From CAZMRF01 sp964568735 (GTDB lineage: Bacteria; Acidobacteriota; Polarisedimenticolia; JACPZX01), in assembly GCA_964568735.1 (NCBI GenBank), contig CAZMRF010000046.1, positions 1 to 39,600 of the forward strand: DNA of 39,600 nucleotides. The letters run 5' to 3'. The number at the start of each line of letters is the position of its first letter. Position 1 is the stretch's first letter. The position numbers and the translations under genes are program-made. The notes beneath the pieces are model-generated. The model did no database searches and was not told the origin of the DNA. It saw only the letters and a list, made by a program, of their open reading frames with translations. This document shows, piece after piece, positions 15,388 to 24,694 of this stretch.

Positions 15388-15504
15388 GTCGGCACGGAGG
15401 GTTGCCGGAAAGGGAGGTCTGGAGTTCGGCCGCCGCGGTCCAGCGCGCCTGGAGATGGCCACGGCGGAAGTTGGAGCGGAGGGCGATTCCCTCCGGTACG
15501 GCGG
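15388..15504 (+). repeat. palindromic intergenic element R6 (diverged)
   Basis: A degenerate copy. The left part is GTCGGCACGGAGGGTTGCC, with GGTCTGGAG for the end of box A. GAAGTTGGAGCGGAG stands for box B, and GGCGATTCCCTCCGGTACGG forms the right arm. The arms still pair around CGGAGGG/CCCTCCG. It lies 23 nt past the aminotransferase stop, between two minus-strand genes. Confidence 0.72.
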
Positions 15505-15527
15505 CTGAACGATCTCGTATCGCTGGG

Positions 15528-16709
15528 TCAACCCGAGGGAGTCCCGTAGAAGCCCGTGATCGCATCGCAGATCCGATCGACGTCCGAGGAGGCAAGCTCC
15601 GGGTACATGGGCAGCGACAGGATCTCGCCCGCCAGCCGCTCCGCCACCGGGAAGGATCCGGGCCCGAGGCCCAGGTCGGCGAAGGCTTCCTGAAGGTGGA
15701 TCGGAGTCGGGTAGTGGATTCCGCAGGCGACGCCCAGATCGGCGAGGTGGCGCATGAGCGCGTCGCGCCTCTCCGCGCGGATGACGTAGAGCTGGTAGAC
15801 GTGCGTGGACCCCGCAGCCTCCGCGGGTGTCACGAGAGGCAGCCCCGCGAGCCCCTCGGCGTACCGGGCCGCCTGGCGCCGCCGGCTCTCGTTCCATTTC
15901 GCGAGGTGGCGCAGCTTCACCCTGAGGACCGCCGCCTGGAAGGCGTCGAGCCTCGAGTTGATCCCCTTGATGACGTGCCGGTTCTTGCCGGACTGGCCGT
16001 AGTTGCGCACCAGCCGGAGGTTGCCCGCGAGGTCGTCGCGATCCGTCACGACCATCCCACCATCGCCCAGGGCCCCTAGGTTCTTGCTCGGATAGAAGGA
16101 GAAACACCCCGCGTCGCCGAGGGCTCCACAGCGGCCCTCCCCGAGCAGCGCGCCATGCGCCTGGCAGGCGTCCTCGACGAGGAGCAGGCGCTTCTTCGCG
16201 GCCAGGGCGCGCAGCGGCGCCATCTCCGCGGGCTGGCCGTACAGGTGGACGGGGATGATGGCCTTCGTCTTCTTCGTGACCGCGGCCGATGCCTTCGCGG
16301 GGTCGATCGTGTAGCGGACGGGGTCCACATCGACGAGGACAGGAGTTGCCCCCGCTCCCGTCACAGCCAGCGCGGTCGCGATGAACGTGTTCGCGGGGAG
16401 GATCACCTCGTCGCCCCGCTTCAGCCCCAGGCCCGTGAGGGCGAGCCTCAGCGCGTCGAGTCCGCTCGCGACGCCGACCGCGTGCTTCGCGCCGCAGAAC
16501 TCGGCGAACTCGCGCTCGAAGGCCTCGACCTCCTCCCCGAGGATGAAGCCCGAGGAGTCGACGATCCTCGTCAACGCCTCCCTGAGCGCATTCTCGAGCG
16601 ATCGGTGCTGGGCAGCGAGGTCCACCATCGGGATGGGTGAGGCCAGGCGCCTGAGCCGGCCCGTCGTGACCGTCGGCGGCGCAGCCGAATCGTGCGCACC
16701 CTCGTTCAT
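15528..16709 (-). CDS. DegT/DnrJ/EryC1/StrS aminotransferase
   Basis: A PLP-dependent transaminase that makes amino sugars on a nucleotide-sugar carrier. The 393-residue protein has the family order: MVDLAAQHRSLENALREAL near the start, VASGLDALRLALTGLGLKRGDEVI, VEDACQAHGA with the Asp and His of the cofactor site, and SFYPSKNLGALGDGG with the Schiff-base lysine. RNYGQSGKNRH and NSRLDAFQAAVLRVKL close the active-site region. I start at ATG 16709; the frame continues upstream without family sequence. The neighbouring GT2 gene supports a role in surface polysaccharide or glycoconjugate synthesis. The sugar cannot be named. Confidence 0.9.
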   Translation of the reverse strand: MNEGAHDSAAPPTVTTGRLRRLASPIPMVDLAAQHRSLENALREALTRIVDSSGFILGEEVEAFEREFAEFCGAKHAVGVASGLDALRLALTGLGLKRGDEVILPANTFIATALAVTGAGATPVLVDVDPVRYTIDPAKASAAVTKKTKAIIPVHLYGQPAEMAPLRALAAKKRLLLVEDACQAHGALLGEGRCGALGDAGCFSFYPSKNLGALGDGGMVVTDRDDLAGNLRLVRNYGQSGKNRHVIKGINSRLDAFQAAVLRVKLRHLAKWNESRRRQAARYAEGLAGLPLVTPAEAAGSTHVYQLYVIRAERRDALMRHLADLGVACGIHYPTPIHLQEAFADLGLGPGSFPVAERLAGEILSLPMYPELASSDVDRICDAITGFYGTPSG

Positions 16710-16966
16710 CGAATGTGTTCCCCCGGAGATTCTGGAGCCAGTCTGGATCGTGGCTCCCCAGCCCGCTGCCTCTGAAGGCAGCGCCACGTTCGGGCTCGAC
16801 CGGCCCCCATCATATCCCAGGAGCCCCCCCGAGGCGTCGCTCTCTCGTGGCTCTCCCGGGGCTCTCCGGCGCTCATTCCCGCCGGGAGTATCCGGGCCGG
16901 TTGCCCCATCCCCGGCTGCTGCCTAGATTTTGACGCCGGGTCTCCGACCCTCTGGAGGAGTTTGCC

Positions 16967-17884
16967 TTGATCCGGATCGGAAGCGCCGGGTGGTCCTACC
17001 CCGACTGGGATGGGGTGGTCTACCCGGAGGGTGCTGGCAAGCGGTTCGATGCGCTCAAGTACCTCGCCTCCTTCGTGGACTGCATCGAGATCAACAGCAG
17101 CTTCTACCGCATTCCGCCGCAGCCCACCGCGGCGTCGTGGATCCGGAGGATCGCCGGGCGGGACTCCTTCCGTTTCACCGTGAAGCTCTGGCGCGGCTTC
17201 ACCCACGACTCCGCGCGGCTCACACCCACCGAGGCGAGAGAGGCCGCCGAAGAGTTCCGCAACTTCCTCGTCCCGATCCACGAAGCGGGAAGGCTGGGCG
17301 CCATCCTGGTGCAGCTCCCCTACTCCTTCCATGCGACACCAGAGAATCGAAAGACTCTCCAGGGTCTTCTCGAGCGGTTCGAGGCCTACCCTCTCGTCGT
17401 CGAAGTGCGCCACGGCGGGTGGCTCACGGATGACTTCCTCGCCGGACTGCACCGGCGCGGCGTCGGCTTCTGCAACATCGATCAGCCCGCCCTCGGGTCG
17501 AACATCCCCCCGACGGCGCATGTCACCTCCGAGATCGCCTACGTCAGGCTCCACGGCCGGAACGCGGACGCCTGGTTCGAAGAGGATGCCGGCCGTGACC
17601 GGCGCTACGACTATCTCTACGGCGCCGAGGAGCTGGCGGGGTGGGTGGACAGGATCGCCTCGCTCGCGGCCGGGGCGCGGGACGTCTTCGTCATCGCCAA
17701 CAACCACTACCGCGGCAAGGGCGTGGTGAACGCCCTGGAGCTGAAGGCCCGCATCGAGGAGGGCCTCGTCGGAGTGCCAGCCGACCTGCTCGAGCTCTAC
17801 CCGCGCCTCGCGGCCGTGGCGCGGCCCGACGCCGCCGGCCTTGCAGGGCGCCGGCCGAGGCAGGGAGCCCTCCCCCTCTCATGA
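16967..17884 (+). CDS. DUF72 (YecE) family protein
   Basis: A 305-residue TIM-barrel-like protein of the DUF72 family, whose biochemical role is not established. IRIGSAGWSYPDWDGVVYP is the usual opening, followed by FVDCIEINSSFYRIPP, FRFTVKLWRGFTH, GAILVQLPYSFH, VVEVRHGGW and AYVRLHGRN, all in the family order. The C-terminal VFVIANNHYRGKGVVNALELK is typical. The start is TTG 16967 with GGAGGAG 6 nt upstream; no ATG or GTG gives a better fit. It is 49 nt upstream of the kinase gene on the same strand, though the functions show no clear link. Confidence 0.88.
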   Translation: MIRIGSAGWSYPDWDGVVYPEGAGKRFDALKYLASFVDCIEINSSFYRIPPQPTAASWIRRIAGRDSFRFTVKLWRGFTHDSARLTPTEAREAAEEFRNFLVPIHEAGRLGAILVQLPYSFHATPENRKTLQGLLERFEAYPLVVEVRHGGWLTDDFLAGLHRRGVGFCNIDQPALGSNIPPTAHVTSEIAYVRLHGRNADAWFEEDAGRDRRYDYLYGAEELAGWVDRIASLAAGARDVFVIANNHYRGKGVVNALELKARIEEGLVGVPADLLELYPRLAAVARPDAAGLAGRRPRQGALPLS

Positions 17885-17933
17885 CGCACACCTCCTGCCC
17901 GCCCCGCGGAGCGCCGGGACCCGAGACGGATCC

Positions 17934-20900
17934 ATGATGGCCGATCTCCTCAAGGAGGCGCGCCGCGCCGCTCGCAAGCGCGACTACTCCCGGGCCGGAG
18001 ATCTCTTCGACCTCGCAGGACACCCGGCGGAAGCGATCGAGATCTACCTCCAGGGCCGCCACTACCTGCTCGCCGCCGAGGTGGCCGCACGGATCGGCGA
18101 TCTCGCCGACGCCGCCGGCTACTTCGCGTCCGGCGGCGACATGATCCAGGCCGCCGAGTACTTCCTGAAGTCGGGCCAGCGCCGCAAGGCCGCGATGATG
18201 TACGAGCGCTCGGGCCAGCACCTCAAGGCCGGGGAGCTCGAGGAGCAGATGGGCAACCTCCTCGCCGCCGCCGCGCACTACGAGAGGGCCGATCAGCTCG
18301 AGAAGGCGGCCTACCTGTATGCGCAGGTGGGCGACACGCTGACCGCCGCGGCCCTCTACGAGCGGCTCCTCGACTCCTCGAGCCCGCGCAGCTCGACGGC
18401 GAGCGGAGCCTTCGCGCTCGAGGAGACGCGCAAGCGGCGCGCCCGATACTCTCGCTTCTCGGGGATCCTTCACTTCAAGGCCGGCAAGTTCGAGGTGGCC
18501 GCTCCCAGGCTCGAGGAGGCCGGGCTCTTCGACCAGGCGGTCGAGGCCTACCGGCGCGCGGGCCGCACCGCCCGGGCGGCGGAGCTGCTGGTGCGCCTCG
18601 AGAACTACGCGGAGGCCCTCCGCATCGTCGAGGAGGACCCCGAGGCGGCGATCGACGGGAAGCTCCTGGGAGAGCTGCTCCTGCGCAGCGGGCAGTTCGC
18701 GCGGGCCGCCGAGACCTTCCTCTCCGAGAAGCTCACCTACAAGGCCGCGGAGTGCTTCGAGAGCGCGGGCGACCTGGCCCGCGCGGCGGAGCTCTTCGCC
18801 GCCGAGGGAGAGCACATCCGCGCGGCCGATTTCTTCAAGGCGGTCGGAAGGGACAAGGAGGCCGGGCTCGAGTACGAGGCCGGCAACGAGTTCGCCAACG
18901 CCGCCGAGTCGTTCGTGACGGCAGGCATGACGGCGGAGGCCGTCCGCGCCTGGGTCAAGGCGAAGAAGCCGTCGCTCGCGGCGGAGATCCTCATAGGAAG
19001 CGGGGCAGAGGACGAGGCGATCCGTTTACTCCAGAAGATCCGCCCCGCCGACCCCGAGCACGGCCGGGCCTCCCTCCTCCTGGGGAAGATCTTCTCGCGG
19101 CAGCAGCTCCACTCGCTGGCTCTGGAGAAGTTCGAGATCGCGCTCAAGGCCGCCGCGGACTCGGCGGAGCGGGCGGAGCTCCTCTATCAGATCGGGCTGA
19201 CCTACGAGGAGATGGGGCGGGCCGACGAGGCCCGGAAGATCTACGAGCGCGTCCTGAGCATCGACTACCACCATGGCGACGTGGCGGAGCGGCTGAAGCA
19301 GCTCTCCGGCCGCATCGCCGCCCAGGATGCCGCCGTGCGGGGCGCGGCCGCGGCCGTCACGCCCCGGGCCAGCCCGGCCGTCACCGCCTCCTCTCCCGCG
19401 CGCCCCGCTCTCGACTCCACGGGCTCCGCTTCGACGCGCCTCGATCTCATCCGATCCCTCGGGCCGGGGCGGCACGGGGAGGTCTTCGAAGCCTACGACA
19501 GGGCCCTGCACCGGCAGGTAGCCGTGCGCAAGTTCCCCCCCACGACCGGCCAGGCGGACATGTTCACCCGGCTGATGCAGGAGGCCGATCGCGCGAAGGA
19601 GCTCGTCCACCCCAACATCGTCAACGTCTTCGGCACCATCGAGGACACGGAAGGGCGCTACGTCATCATGGAGCTGGTCGAGGGGCGCTGCCTGCGGGCT
19701 CTCCTGAATGAGAGGGTCCGGCTGGACCCGGCGCGCATCCTCAGCTACGCCCAGCAGGCTGCCGAAGTTCTGGAGCACGCGCACCGTAAGGGGCTCCTCC
19801 ACCGGGACCTCCGCCCCGAGAACGTCTTCATCGTCGGGCAGGAGACGGTGAAGCTGGCGGATTTCGGGATGAAGGCGCGCGCCTACGACGCGCCCGACGT
19901 CCCCTCGACGGCGATCTGCTACGCCTCGCCCGAGCAGCTCCGCGGCGAGCGCGTGGACGCGCGCAGCGACGTCTACGCCCTCGGCGTCATCCTCTACGAG
20001 ATGCTCCTCGGCGAGCCGCCCTTCCCGGTCGAGACCGCCGCCTTCGACCATCTCAACACGCCGCCCGGCTTCCCCCACAAGGTGGACCGCGTCGTCCCCG
20101 CCTTCCTCCGCAAGATCATCCAGAAGTGCCTCCAGAAGGACGCCTCCAGGCGCTACCGCTCCGCCTCGCTGCTGGTGGACGACTTCAAGGCTTCGGGTAT
20201 CGTTCCCGGCGTCATGGTGGCCGACCGCTACGAGGTGATGCGGGAGGTGGGCATCGGCGGCATGGGCCGCGTCTACCAGGCGATCGATCGCGACCTCGAC
20301 GAAGTCGTCGCGCTGAAGGTGCTGCGCGGCGTCGATGCCGAGGGGAAGCAGGTCGAGAGGTTCCTCCGCGAGATCAAGCTCGCCCGCCGCATCGCCCACC
20401 CGAACGTGGTGAAGGTCTTCGACCTGGGATCCTGGCGCGAGCACCGCTACATCAGCATGGAGTACGTGGACGGGGTCAACCTCGAGCAATGGCGCAGGCT
20501 CCAGCCCGAGATCGAGACGGCCAAGGCGGTGAGGATGATGTCGCAGGTGGCGCGCGCGCTCGGGACGGCGCACGCCCTGGGCATCGTTCACCGCGACATC
20601 AAGCCGCAGAACATCCTCGTGCAGGCCGGCGACGTGCCGAAGATCCTCGACTTCGGGATCGCCCGGGCGGGCTCGGGCGACAGGGATCTCACGACCGCGG
20701 GCTTCGTCATGGGCTCCCCGAAGTACATGTCACCCGAGCAGGTTCAGGCCCTGCCCATCGACGCCCGCTCCGACATCTACTCGCTCGGGGTCGTCATGTA
20801 CTTCCTCTTCACCGGCAGGGAGCCCTTCGTCGGAGAGTCGGCCACCGGCATCGCCCACCGCCAGCTCCACGAGGCGCCCAGGCCCCCGCGAGAGCTCAAC

Positions 20901-21032
20901 GCGGAGCTTCCGACGTGGCTCAACCACGTGATCCTGAAGGCGCTCGAGAAGCGTCCCGAACGGCGCTTCGACTCGATGGAGGAGATGGCCGCCACGCTCG
21001 AGGCCGGCCTCGCCGCCCCCGTGACCGCCTGA
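17934..21032 (+). CDS. TPR protein with two C-terminal Ser/Thr kinase domains
   Basis: A 1,032-residue cytoplasmic signalling protein. Residues 1-460 form many short helical repeats, TPR-like, rich in YERSGQHLKAGELE-type units and without a signal peptide. A Pro/Ala-rich linker follows to about 500. Kinase domain 1 (502-755) has GPGRHGEVFEA, but VAVRKF in place of VAxK, and HRDLRPEN with Arg for the catalytic-loop Lys; DFG is kept. Kinase domain 2 (765-1025) is canonical: GIGGMGRVYQA, VALKVL, HRDIKPQN near 886, DFG and SPKYMSPEQ. No transmembrane segment or PASTA repeat is seen. The first domain may therefore be a regulatory pseudokinase. The start is ATG 17934; a second ATG is adjacent. It converges on the BamD-like gene with a 1-nt gap. 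Confidence 0.86.
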   Translation: MMADLLKEARRAARKRDYSRAGDLFDLAGHPAEAIEIYLQGRHYLLAAEVAARIGDLADAAGYFASGGDMIQAAEYFLKSGQRRKAAMMYERSGQHLKAGELEEQMGNLLAAAAHYERADQLEKAAYLYAQVGDTLTAAALYERLLDSSSPRSSTASGAFALEETRKRRARYSRFSGILHFKAGKFEVAAPRLEEAGLFDQAVEAYRRAGRTARAAELLVRLENYAEALRIVEEDPEAAIDGKLLGELLLRSGQFARAAETFLSEKLTYKAAECFESAGDLARAAELFAAEGEHIRAADFFKAVGRDKEAGLEYEAGNEFANAAESFVTAGMTAEAVRAWVKAKKPSLAAEILIGSGAEDEAIRLLQKIRPADPEHGRASLLLGKIFSRQQLHSLALEKFEIALKAAADSAERAELLYQIGLTYEEMGRADEARKIYERVLSIDYHHGDVAERLKQLSGRIAAQDAAVRGAAAAVTPRASPAVTASSPARPALDSTGSASTRLDLIRSLGPGRHGEVFEAYDRALHRQVAVRKFPPTTGQADMFTRLMQEADRAKELVHPNIVNVFGTIEDTEGRYVIMELVEGRCLRALLNERVRLDPARILSYAQQAAEVLEHAHRKGLLHRDLRPENVFIVGQETVKLADFGMKARAYDAPDVPSTAICYASPEQLRGERVDARSDVYALGVILYEMLLGEPPFPVETAAFDHLNTPPGFPHKVDRVVPAFLRKIIQKCLQKDASRRYRSASLLVDDFKASGIVPGVMVADRYEVMREVGIGGMGRVYQAIDRDLDEVVALKVLRGVDAEGKQVERFLREIKLARRIAHPNVVKVFDLGSWREHRYISMEYVDGVNLEQWRRLQPEIETAKAVRMMSQVARALGTAHALGIVHRDIKPQNILVQAGDVPKILDFGIARAGSGDRDLTTAGFVMGSPKYMSPEQVQALPIDARSDIYSLGVVMYFLFTGREPFVGESATGIAHRQLHEAPRPPRELNAELPTWLNHVILKALEKRPERRFDSMEEMAATLEAGLAAPVTA

Positions 21033-21033
21033 G

Positions 21034-21936
21034 CTAGCGGCCCCCCGGCACCGGAGATGGAGGGGCGTCCGCTCGGCGGGGCTTCGACTCGTCCCCCTCG
21101 CCCCCTTCGGCCGTGCGTTCGGCCGCGGCAGCCCCCTCCACGACGGCGTCTCTCGCCTCCGCCGCGTAGCGGCTCTCCGGGAACTTCTCGAGGATTCTCT
21201 GGAAGTAGATGAGCGCCTCGTCGCGGCGATGGCTCTCCTCGAGGGCGCGGGCCAGCTCGAAGTAGGCCCGGTCCAGCTCGCTGTAGCCCGGATACGCCTC
21301 GAGGATGTTGCGGAACCTGGCGATCGCTCCCGGCCAGGCCGATCGCCTCACGTAGAAAAGCCCGACACGCATCTCGGACTCGGCGATCCGCTCGCGGCAG
21401 ATCTTGAGCTGGCCGGCCGCGGGCTCCACCCATTCGCTGGCCGGATGCTGCTTCTCGACCTCGCGGAAGGCCTCCATGGCCTTGCGCGTCGTGGACTGGT
21501 CCTTGTCGGGCCCGAGGGCCTGCTTGAGGTAGCACAATCCGAGCTGGTACTGGACGTAGTCGGCCTTCGGGTGCGATGGATAGAACGTGAGGAACGACGT
21601 GTAGCGGCTGAGGGCCTCCGCTAGGTTCAGGATGCCGCCGTCGAGGTAGTAGGCATCCGCGATGAGGAGGTTCACGTCCGCGAGGATCTCCCGCGTCGCG
21701 TCCTGGCGCCCGAGCGCCTTCTCCAGGGTGGTCCGCGCGCGGAAGTACTTCCGCCGCTCGAGGAGGAGCTTCCCTCTCTCGAGGAGCTGCACTGTGCTCA
21801 GGTCATCGTCCTTCCCCTTGGGTGCGGCCGCCGTGGATGCGTGGTGGCAGCCGGGCAGCGCGGCGATCAGGCCCGCCAGGAGGGCGGTCGTGGCCAGGAC
21901 GCGCCACAGGCGGGGCGGCATGAGGAGAAACCTCAC
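21034..21936 (-). CDS. BamD/ComL-like outer-membrane assembly lipoprotein
   Basis: A 300-residue lipoprotein of the BamD type, which in Gram-negative bacteria helps the BamA complex insert outer-membrane proteins. The N-terminus is a lipoprotein signal ending in AALPGC, the lipobox. The rest is tetratricopeptide-like: ERGKLLLERRKYFRARTTLE, ALSRYTSFLTFYPSHPKADYVQYQLGLCYL, EVEKQHPASEW and ALIYFQRILEKFPESRYAAEA, in the order found in BamD. The C-terminal tail is a charged, disordered stretch. The start is GTG 21936, which overlaps the thioesterase stop as GTGA, with GGAGGAG 8 nt upstream, so translation is probably coupled. BamA itself is not in the window. Confidence 0.82.
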   Translation of the reverse strand: MRFLLMPPRLWRVLATTALLAGLIAALPGCHHASTAAAPKGKDDDLSTVQLLERGKLLLERRKYFRARTTLEKALGRQDATREILADVNLLIADAYYLDGGILNLAEALSRYTSFLTFYPSHPKADYVQYQLGLCYLKQALGPDKDQSTTRKAMEAFREVEKQHPASEWVEPAAGQLKICRERIAESEMRVGLFYVRRSAWPGAIARFRNILEAYPGYSELDRAYFELARALEESHRRDEALIYFQRILEKFPESRYAAEARDAVVEGAAAAERTAEGGEGDESKPRRADAPPSPVPGGR

Positions 21937-22349
21937 GACGACTCCTCCTCGGCCGGCCCGGCCCTCTCCGCGGCCGCGAGCAGCGGGAGGAGCGCATCGG
22001 CGGGCATCCGGCGGGGAGCCCCGCTCCGATCGGTCGCCACGTGGACGGTCCGGCCCGTCGCCAGCAGGCGCTGGTCGGAGGCCCGGCGGACGCGGTAGGC
22101 GAACTCGACCCGGATCCGCGATGCGTGCACGACTCTCGTCTCCACCTCCACCTCGTCGTCGTAGCGCGCGGGCGATCGGTAGCGGCAGGTGGCCTCCGCG
22201 ACGGGCATGAAGATGCCCTCCGCTTCCAGATCCGCGTAGGCCCTTCCCGCGGCGCGCATCAGCTCGGTCCGTCCCACCTCGAACCAGGTCAGGTAATGGG
22301 TGTGGTGCACCACGCCCATGTGATCGGTTTCGGGATAGCGGACACGCAA
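21933..22349 (-). CDS. acyl-CoA thioesterase, YbgC/FadM type
   Basis: A single hotdog-domain thioesterase of the 4-hydroxybenzoyl-CoA thioesterase superfamily. RVRYPETDHMGVVHHTHYLTWFEVGRTELM carries the catalytic Asp in ETDHMG and the following active-site residues; MPVAEATCRYRSPARYDDEV and RRMPADALL are family-typical. The TTG at 22349 gives 138 residues but cuts the opening strand short; the frame is open up to the rpe stop, with a possible CTG start at 22418. It sits between rpe and the BamD-like gene in a minus-strand operon. Confidence 0.8.
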   Translation of the reverse strand: MRVRYPETDHMGVVHHTHYLTWFEVGRTELMRAAGRAYADLEAEGIFMPVAEATCRYRSPARYDDEVEVETRVVHASRIRVEFAYRVRRASDQRLLATGRTVHVATDRSGAPRRMPADALLPLLAAAERAGPAEEESS

Positions 22350-22414
22350 TCGCGCGCGCCCGATGGCGCCTGGAGACTCGTCGGGCCTGGCGGTGCCGGC
22401 CGGCTTGCGCGCGC

Positions 22415-23110
22415 TCAGGACTGCGTCCCCTCCGCGAGCTTGCGCAGGCGCCGGACGGCTCCCGCGGGATCGCCGCCGCCGAAGATCGCCGAACCGGCCA
22501 CGAGGATCCCGGCCCCGTCGCGGATGAGGTCGGCCGCGTTGCCCTCGTCCACGCCGCCGTCCACCTCGATGACGACGCGGCTGGCGGGCCCGGAGGCCGA
22601 CTGGATCCGGCTGCGCAGCGCCCGGATCTTCGATCGCACCGCGGGGATGAACTTCTGGCCTCCGAACCCGGGGTTCACGGACATCAGGAGCACGTAGTCC
22701 ACGTCGTCGAGGATCGCGTCGAGCGCGCTGAGGGGCGTCGCCGGATTGAGGACCACGCCGGCCTTCGCTCCCCGCGTACGGATGGCCTCAACGGTGCGGT
22801 GCAGGTGGGGGCAGGCCTCGACGTGAACCGAGACCATGTCGGCCCCGGCATCCACGAAGGTCTCGACCCAGCGATCGGCGTTCTCGATCATCAGGTGCGC
22901 GTCGAGGGGGAGATCCGTGACCTTCCGCACCGCGCGCAGGACTGGCGGGCCGATGGTGATGTTGGGGACGAAGTGGCCGTCCATCACGTCCACGTGGATC
23001 AGGCCGGCTCCCGCCCCCTCGACGGCGCCAATCTCCTCGCCCAGCCGGGAGAAATCGGCGGAGAGGATCGACGGCGCGAGGGTGGGGAGGGCGAATGATT
23101 TGCGAGCCAT
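22415..23110 (-). CDS. rpe: ribulose-phosphate 3-epimerase
   Basis: Interconverts ribulose 5-phosphate and xylulose 5-phosphate in the pentose phosphate pathway. The 231-residue TIM barrel has the signature residues: APSILSADFSRLG, IHVDVMDGHFVPNITIGP with metal-binding His and Asp, LDAHLMIENADRW, MSVNPGFGGQKFIP, and VIEVDGGVDEGNAADL with the second catalytic Asp. VAGSAIF marks the phosphate-binding end. The ATG overlaps the stop of the upstream PASTA gene by one base (TGATG), indicating translational coupling. A PASTA gene in front of rpe is a familiar order in several phyla. Confidence 0.95.
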   Translation of the reverse strand: MARKSFALPTLAPSILSADFSRLGEEIGAVEGAGAGLIHVDVMDGHFVPNITIGPPVLRAVRKVTDLPLDAHLMIENADRWVETFVDAGADMVSVHVEACPHLHRTVEAIRTRGAKAGVVLNPATPLSALDAILDDVDYVLLMSVNPGFGGQKFIPAVRSKIRALRSRIQSASGPASRVVIEVDGGVDEGNAADLIRDGAGILVAGSAIFGGGDPAGAVRRLRKLAEGTQS

Positions 23111-23859
23111 CAGTTGCTGACCACGATGCTGATCGCGTCTCCCTGTGCCACGGGATGGCCGGCCTCGGGGTACTGCCCCGTGACCCGGCCCGACGCCGTC
23201 CAGGGCGCGAGCTCCCGCCGGATCGAGCCGAGGCGCAGCCCCCGCCGCTCGAGCGCCGAGGAGACGACGCCCGCCGGCAGCCCGCGCAGGCTGGGCATCA
23301 CGAAGACCCTCTCCCGCGGCCCCTTACTCACGAGCAGGCTCACGCCGCCCTGACCCAGGCTCTCCCCCTCAGGGAGAGGATCCTGCGCGAAGACGACCCC
23401 GGGCTGGGCGAGGTCGGTGTAGGCGTGGGCGATCCGCCCCTGGCGGAGCCCCTCGGCCTGCAGCGTGATGAGCGCGGAACGCAGGAGGTGTCCCCTCAGG
23501 TCGGGAATCTTGAAAACCCTGGGCCCGAGGCTCGTCACGACCTTGACCTTCCTGAACTTCTTGATGGGAGCCCCTGCCGGCGGCTCCTGCGCCAGGATCC
23601 GCCCCTCCTCGAGCCGCTCGTCGTGCTTTTCGGCCGCAACCTCGACGAAGAGGCTCATCGGAACGAGCGCCTCCTGTGCCCGGGCGATCGTGAGACCCGA
23701 GAGGTCGGGAACGGTCACCCGCCGTCCGACCTGCACCAGGCGCATCGTGAAGTATCCGCTGGCGAGCAGCGTCAGGATGAAGGCCGCGGCCACCCCCGTG
23801 AAGGTGCCCACCACTGCCAGGATGCGCCCCAGCCCGCCTCTGCGAGTGCTCGGTTCCAT
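23110..23859 (-). CDS. membrane protein with three PASTA domains
   Basis: A 249-residue protein with one N-terminal transmembrane helix (about 13-34, ILAVVGTFTGVAAAFILTLL) and three tandem PASTA domains: VTVPDLSGLTIARAQEAL, FKIPDLRGHLLRSALITL and FVMPSLRGLPAGVVSSAL mark their starts. PASTA domains bind muropeptides or beta-lactams in kinases and penicillin-binding proteins. Here no kinase or transpeptidase domain is attached, so the protein may be a cell-wall sensor or a scaffold. It is the first gene of a coupled minus-strand operon with rpe, a thioesterase and a BamD-like gene. No kinase gene is in that operon; the TPR kinase that faces it lacks PASTA repeats. Confidence 0.86.
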   Translation of the reverse strand: MEPSTRRGGLGRILAVVGTFTGVAAAFILTLLASGYFTMRLVQVGRRVTVPDLSGLTIARAQEALVPMSLFVEVAAEKHDERLEEGRILAQEPPAGAPIKKFRKVKVVTSLGPRVFKIPDLRGHLLRSALITLQAEGLRQGRIAHAYTDLAQPGVVFAQDPLPEGESLGQGGVSLLVSKGPRERVFVMPSLRGLPAGVVSSALERRGLRLGSIRRELAPWTASGRVTGQYPEAGHPVAQGDAISIVVSN

Positions 23860-24037
23860 GGTTGCCGTCCCCGGGGCGGACGCGGAATCGTATCACAGGG
23901 GCGCGAAGCCACGCCGAGCCCCGGAAGAGGGACTCCCCACCATGTCCGCCCGGGGCGGCCCGCGAGGGGCTCGCCTCCCCCGGGGGGAAGGGGCCCCTGG
24001 AGCCCGGGGTTGCAACGCCTGCGTAGGAGTTCATAGA

Positions 24038-24694
24038 ATGGCCCCGGTCCTCGAAGCATCGACCATGTCTCAGGGGCACTCCTACCGCACGCACGAAGAG
24101 ATTGTGGCGGGCCTCCGCACCCGGAATCCCGGAGCCTTCGACGCCCTCTTCGATCGCCACGCCGATCTTGTCTACGGCTTCGCCTTGAAAGTGACCGGCC
24201 AGGATCAGCTCTCGCGCGACATCCTGCGCGAGGCCTTCGTCGGCGCCATGCCCGAGGTTCCCGAAGCCGCCACCGAGCAGGCCGTCAATCGCCTGCTCCT
24301 GCGCGAGGCGACCCACCGGATCCTGGCCGCCAGGGGAGGGAGTGACGGCGCCGCGCTTCCGGACGAGATCCCACTCGAGGAGCTGACGCCCGACAGGGTC
24401 GGCGGACGCGGAGGCTCGGATCACGACTGGTCGCTGGATCCGGACGAGGAAGCGCGCCGTCCGGAGGAGAAGCAGCTCCTGCGCGAGCTCGTCGTGCAGC
24501 TCCCGCCTCATTACCGCATGGTCCTCGTCCTCTTCGACATGGAAGAGATGTCGCATCAAGATGTCGCGGACATCCTCCGGATCTCGGTTCCCGCCGCCAG
24601 GTCCCGCCTGCACCGCGGGCGGCTCCTGCTCCGGAAGGAGCTGACGCGGCGGCTCATCGGCCCGACGCAGGACGGGAAGGGCAGGAGATCATGA
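24038..24694 (+). CDS. ECF-type RNA polymerase sigma factor
   Basis: A 218-residue extracytoplasmic-function sigma factor. Region 2 is FDALFDRHADLVYGFALKVTGQDQLSRDILREAFVGA, and region 4 is LPPHYRMVLVLFDMEEMSHQDVADILRISVPAARSRLHRGRLLLRKEL, the helix-turn-helix that binds the -35 element. The linker is longer than usual and acidic. I choose ATG 24038, with AGGAG 10 nt upstream; ATG 24065 is an alternative. Its stop overlaps the start of the zinc-finger gene that follows, typical of a sigma/anti-sigma pair. The signal and the regulon are not visible here. Confidence 0.87.
   Translation: MAPVLEASTMSQGHSYRTHEEIVAGLRTRNPGAFDALFDRHADLVYGFALKVTGQDQLSRDILREAFVGAMPEVPEAATEQAVNRLLLREATHRILAARGGSDGAALPDEIPLEELTPDRVGGRGGSDHDWSLDPDEEARRPEEKQLLRELVVQLPPHYRMVLVLFDMEEMSHQDVADILRISVPAARSRLHRGRLLLRKELTRRLIGPTQDGKGRRS

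Noticed and set aside
19026..20591. 521-codon minus-strand frame
   Set aside because: Opposite strand of the kinase gene, with no recognisable domain.
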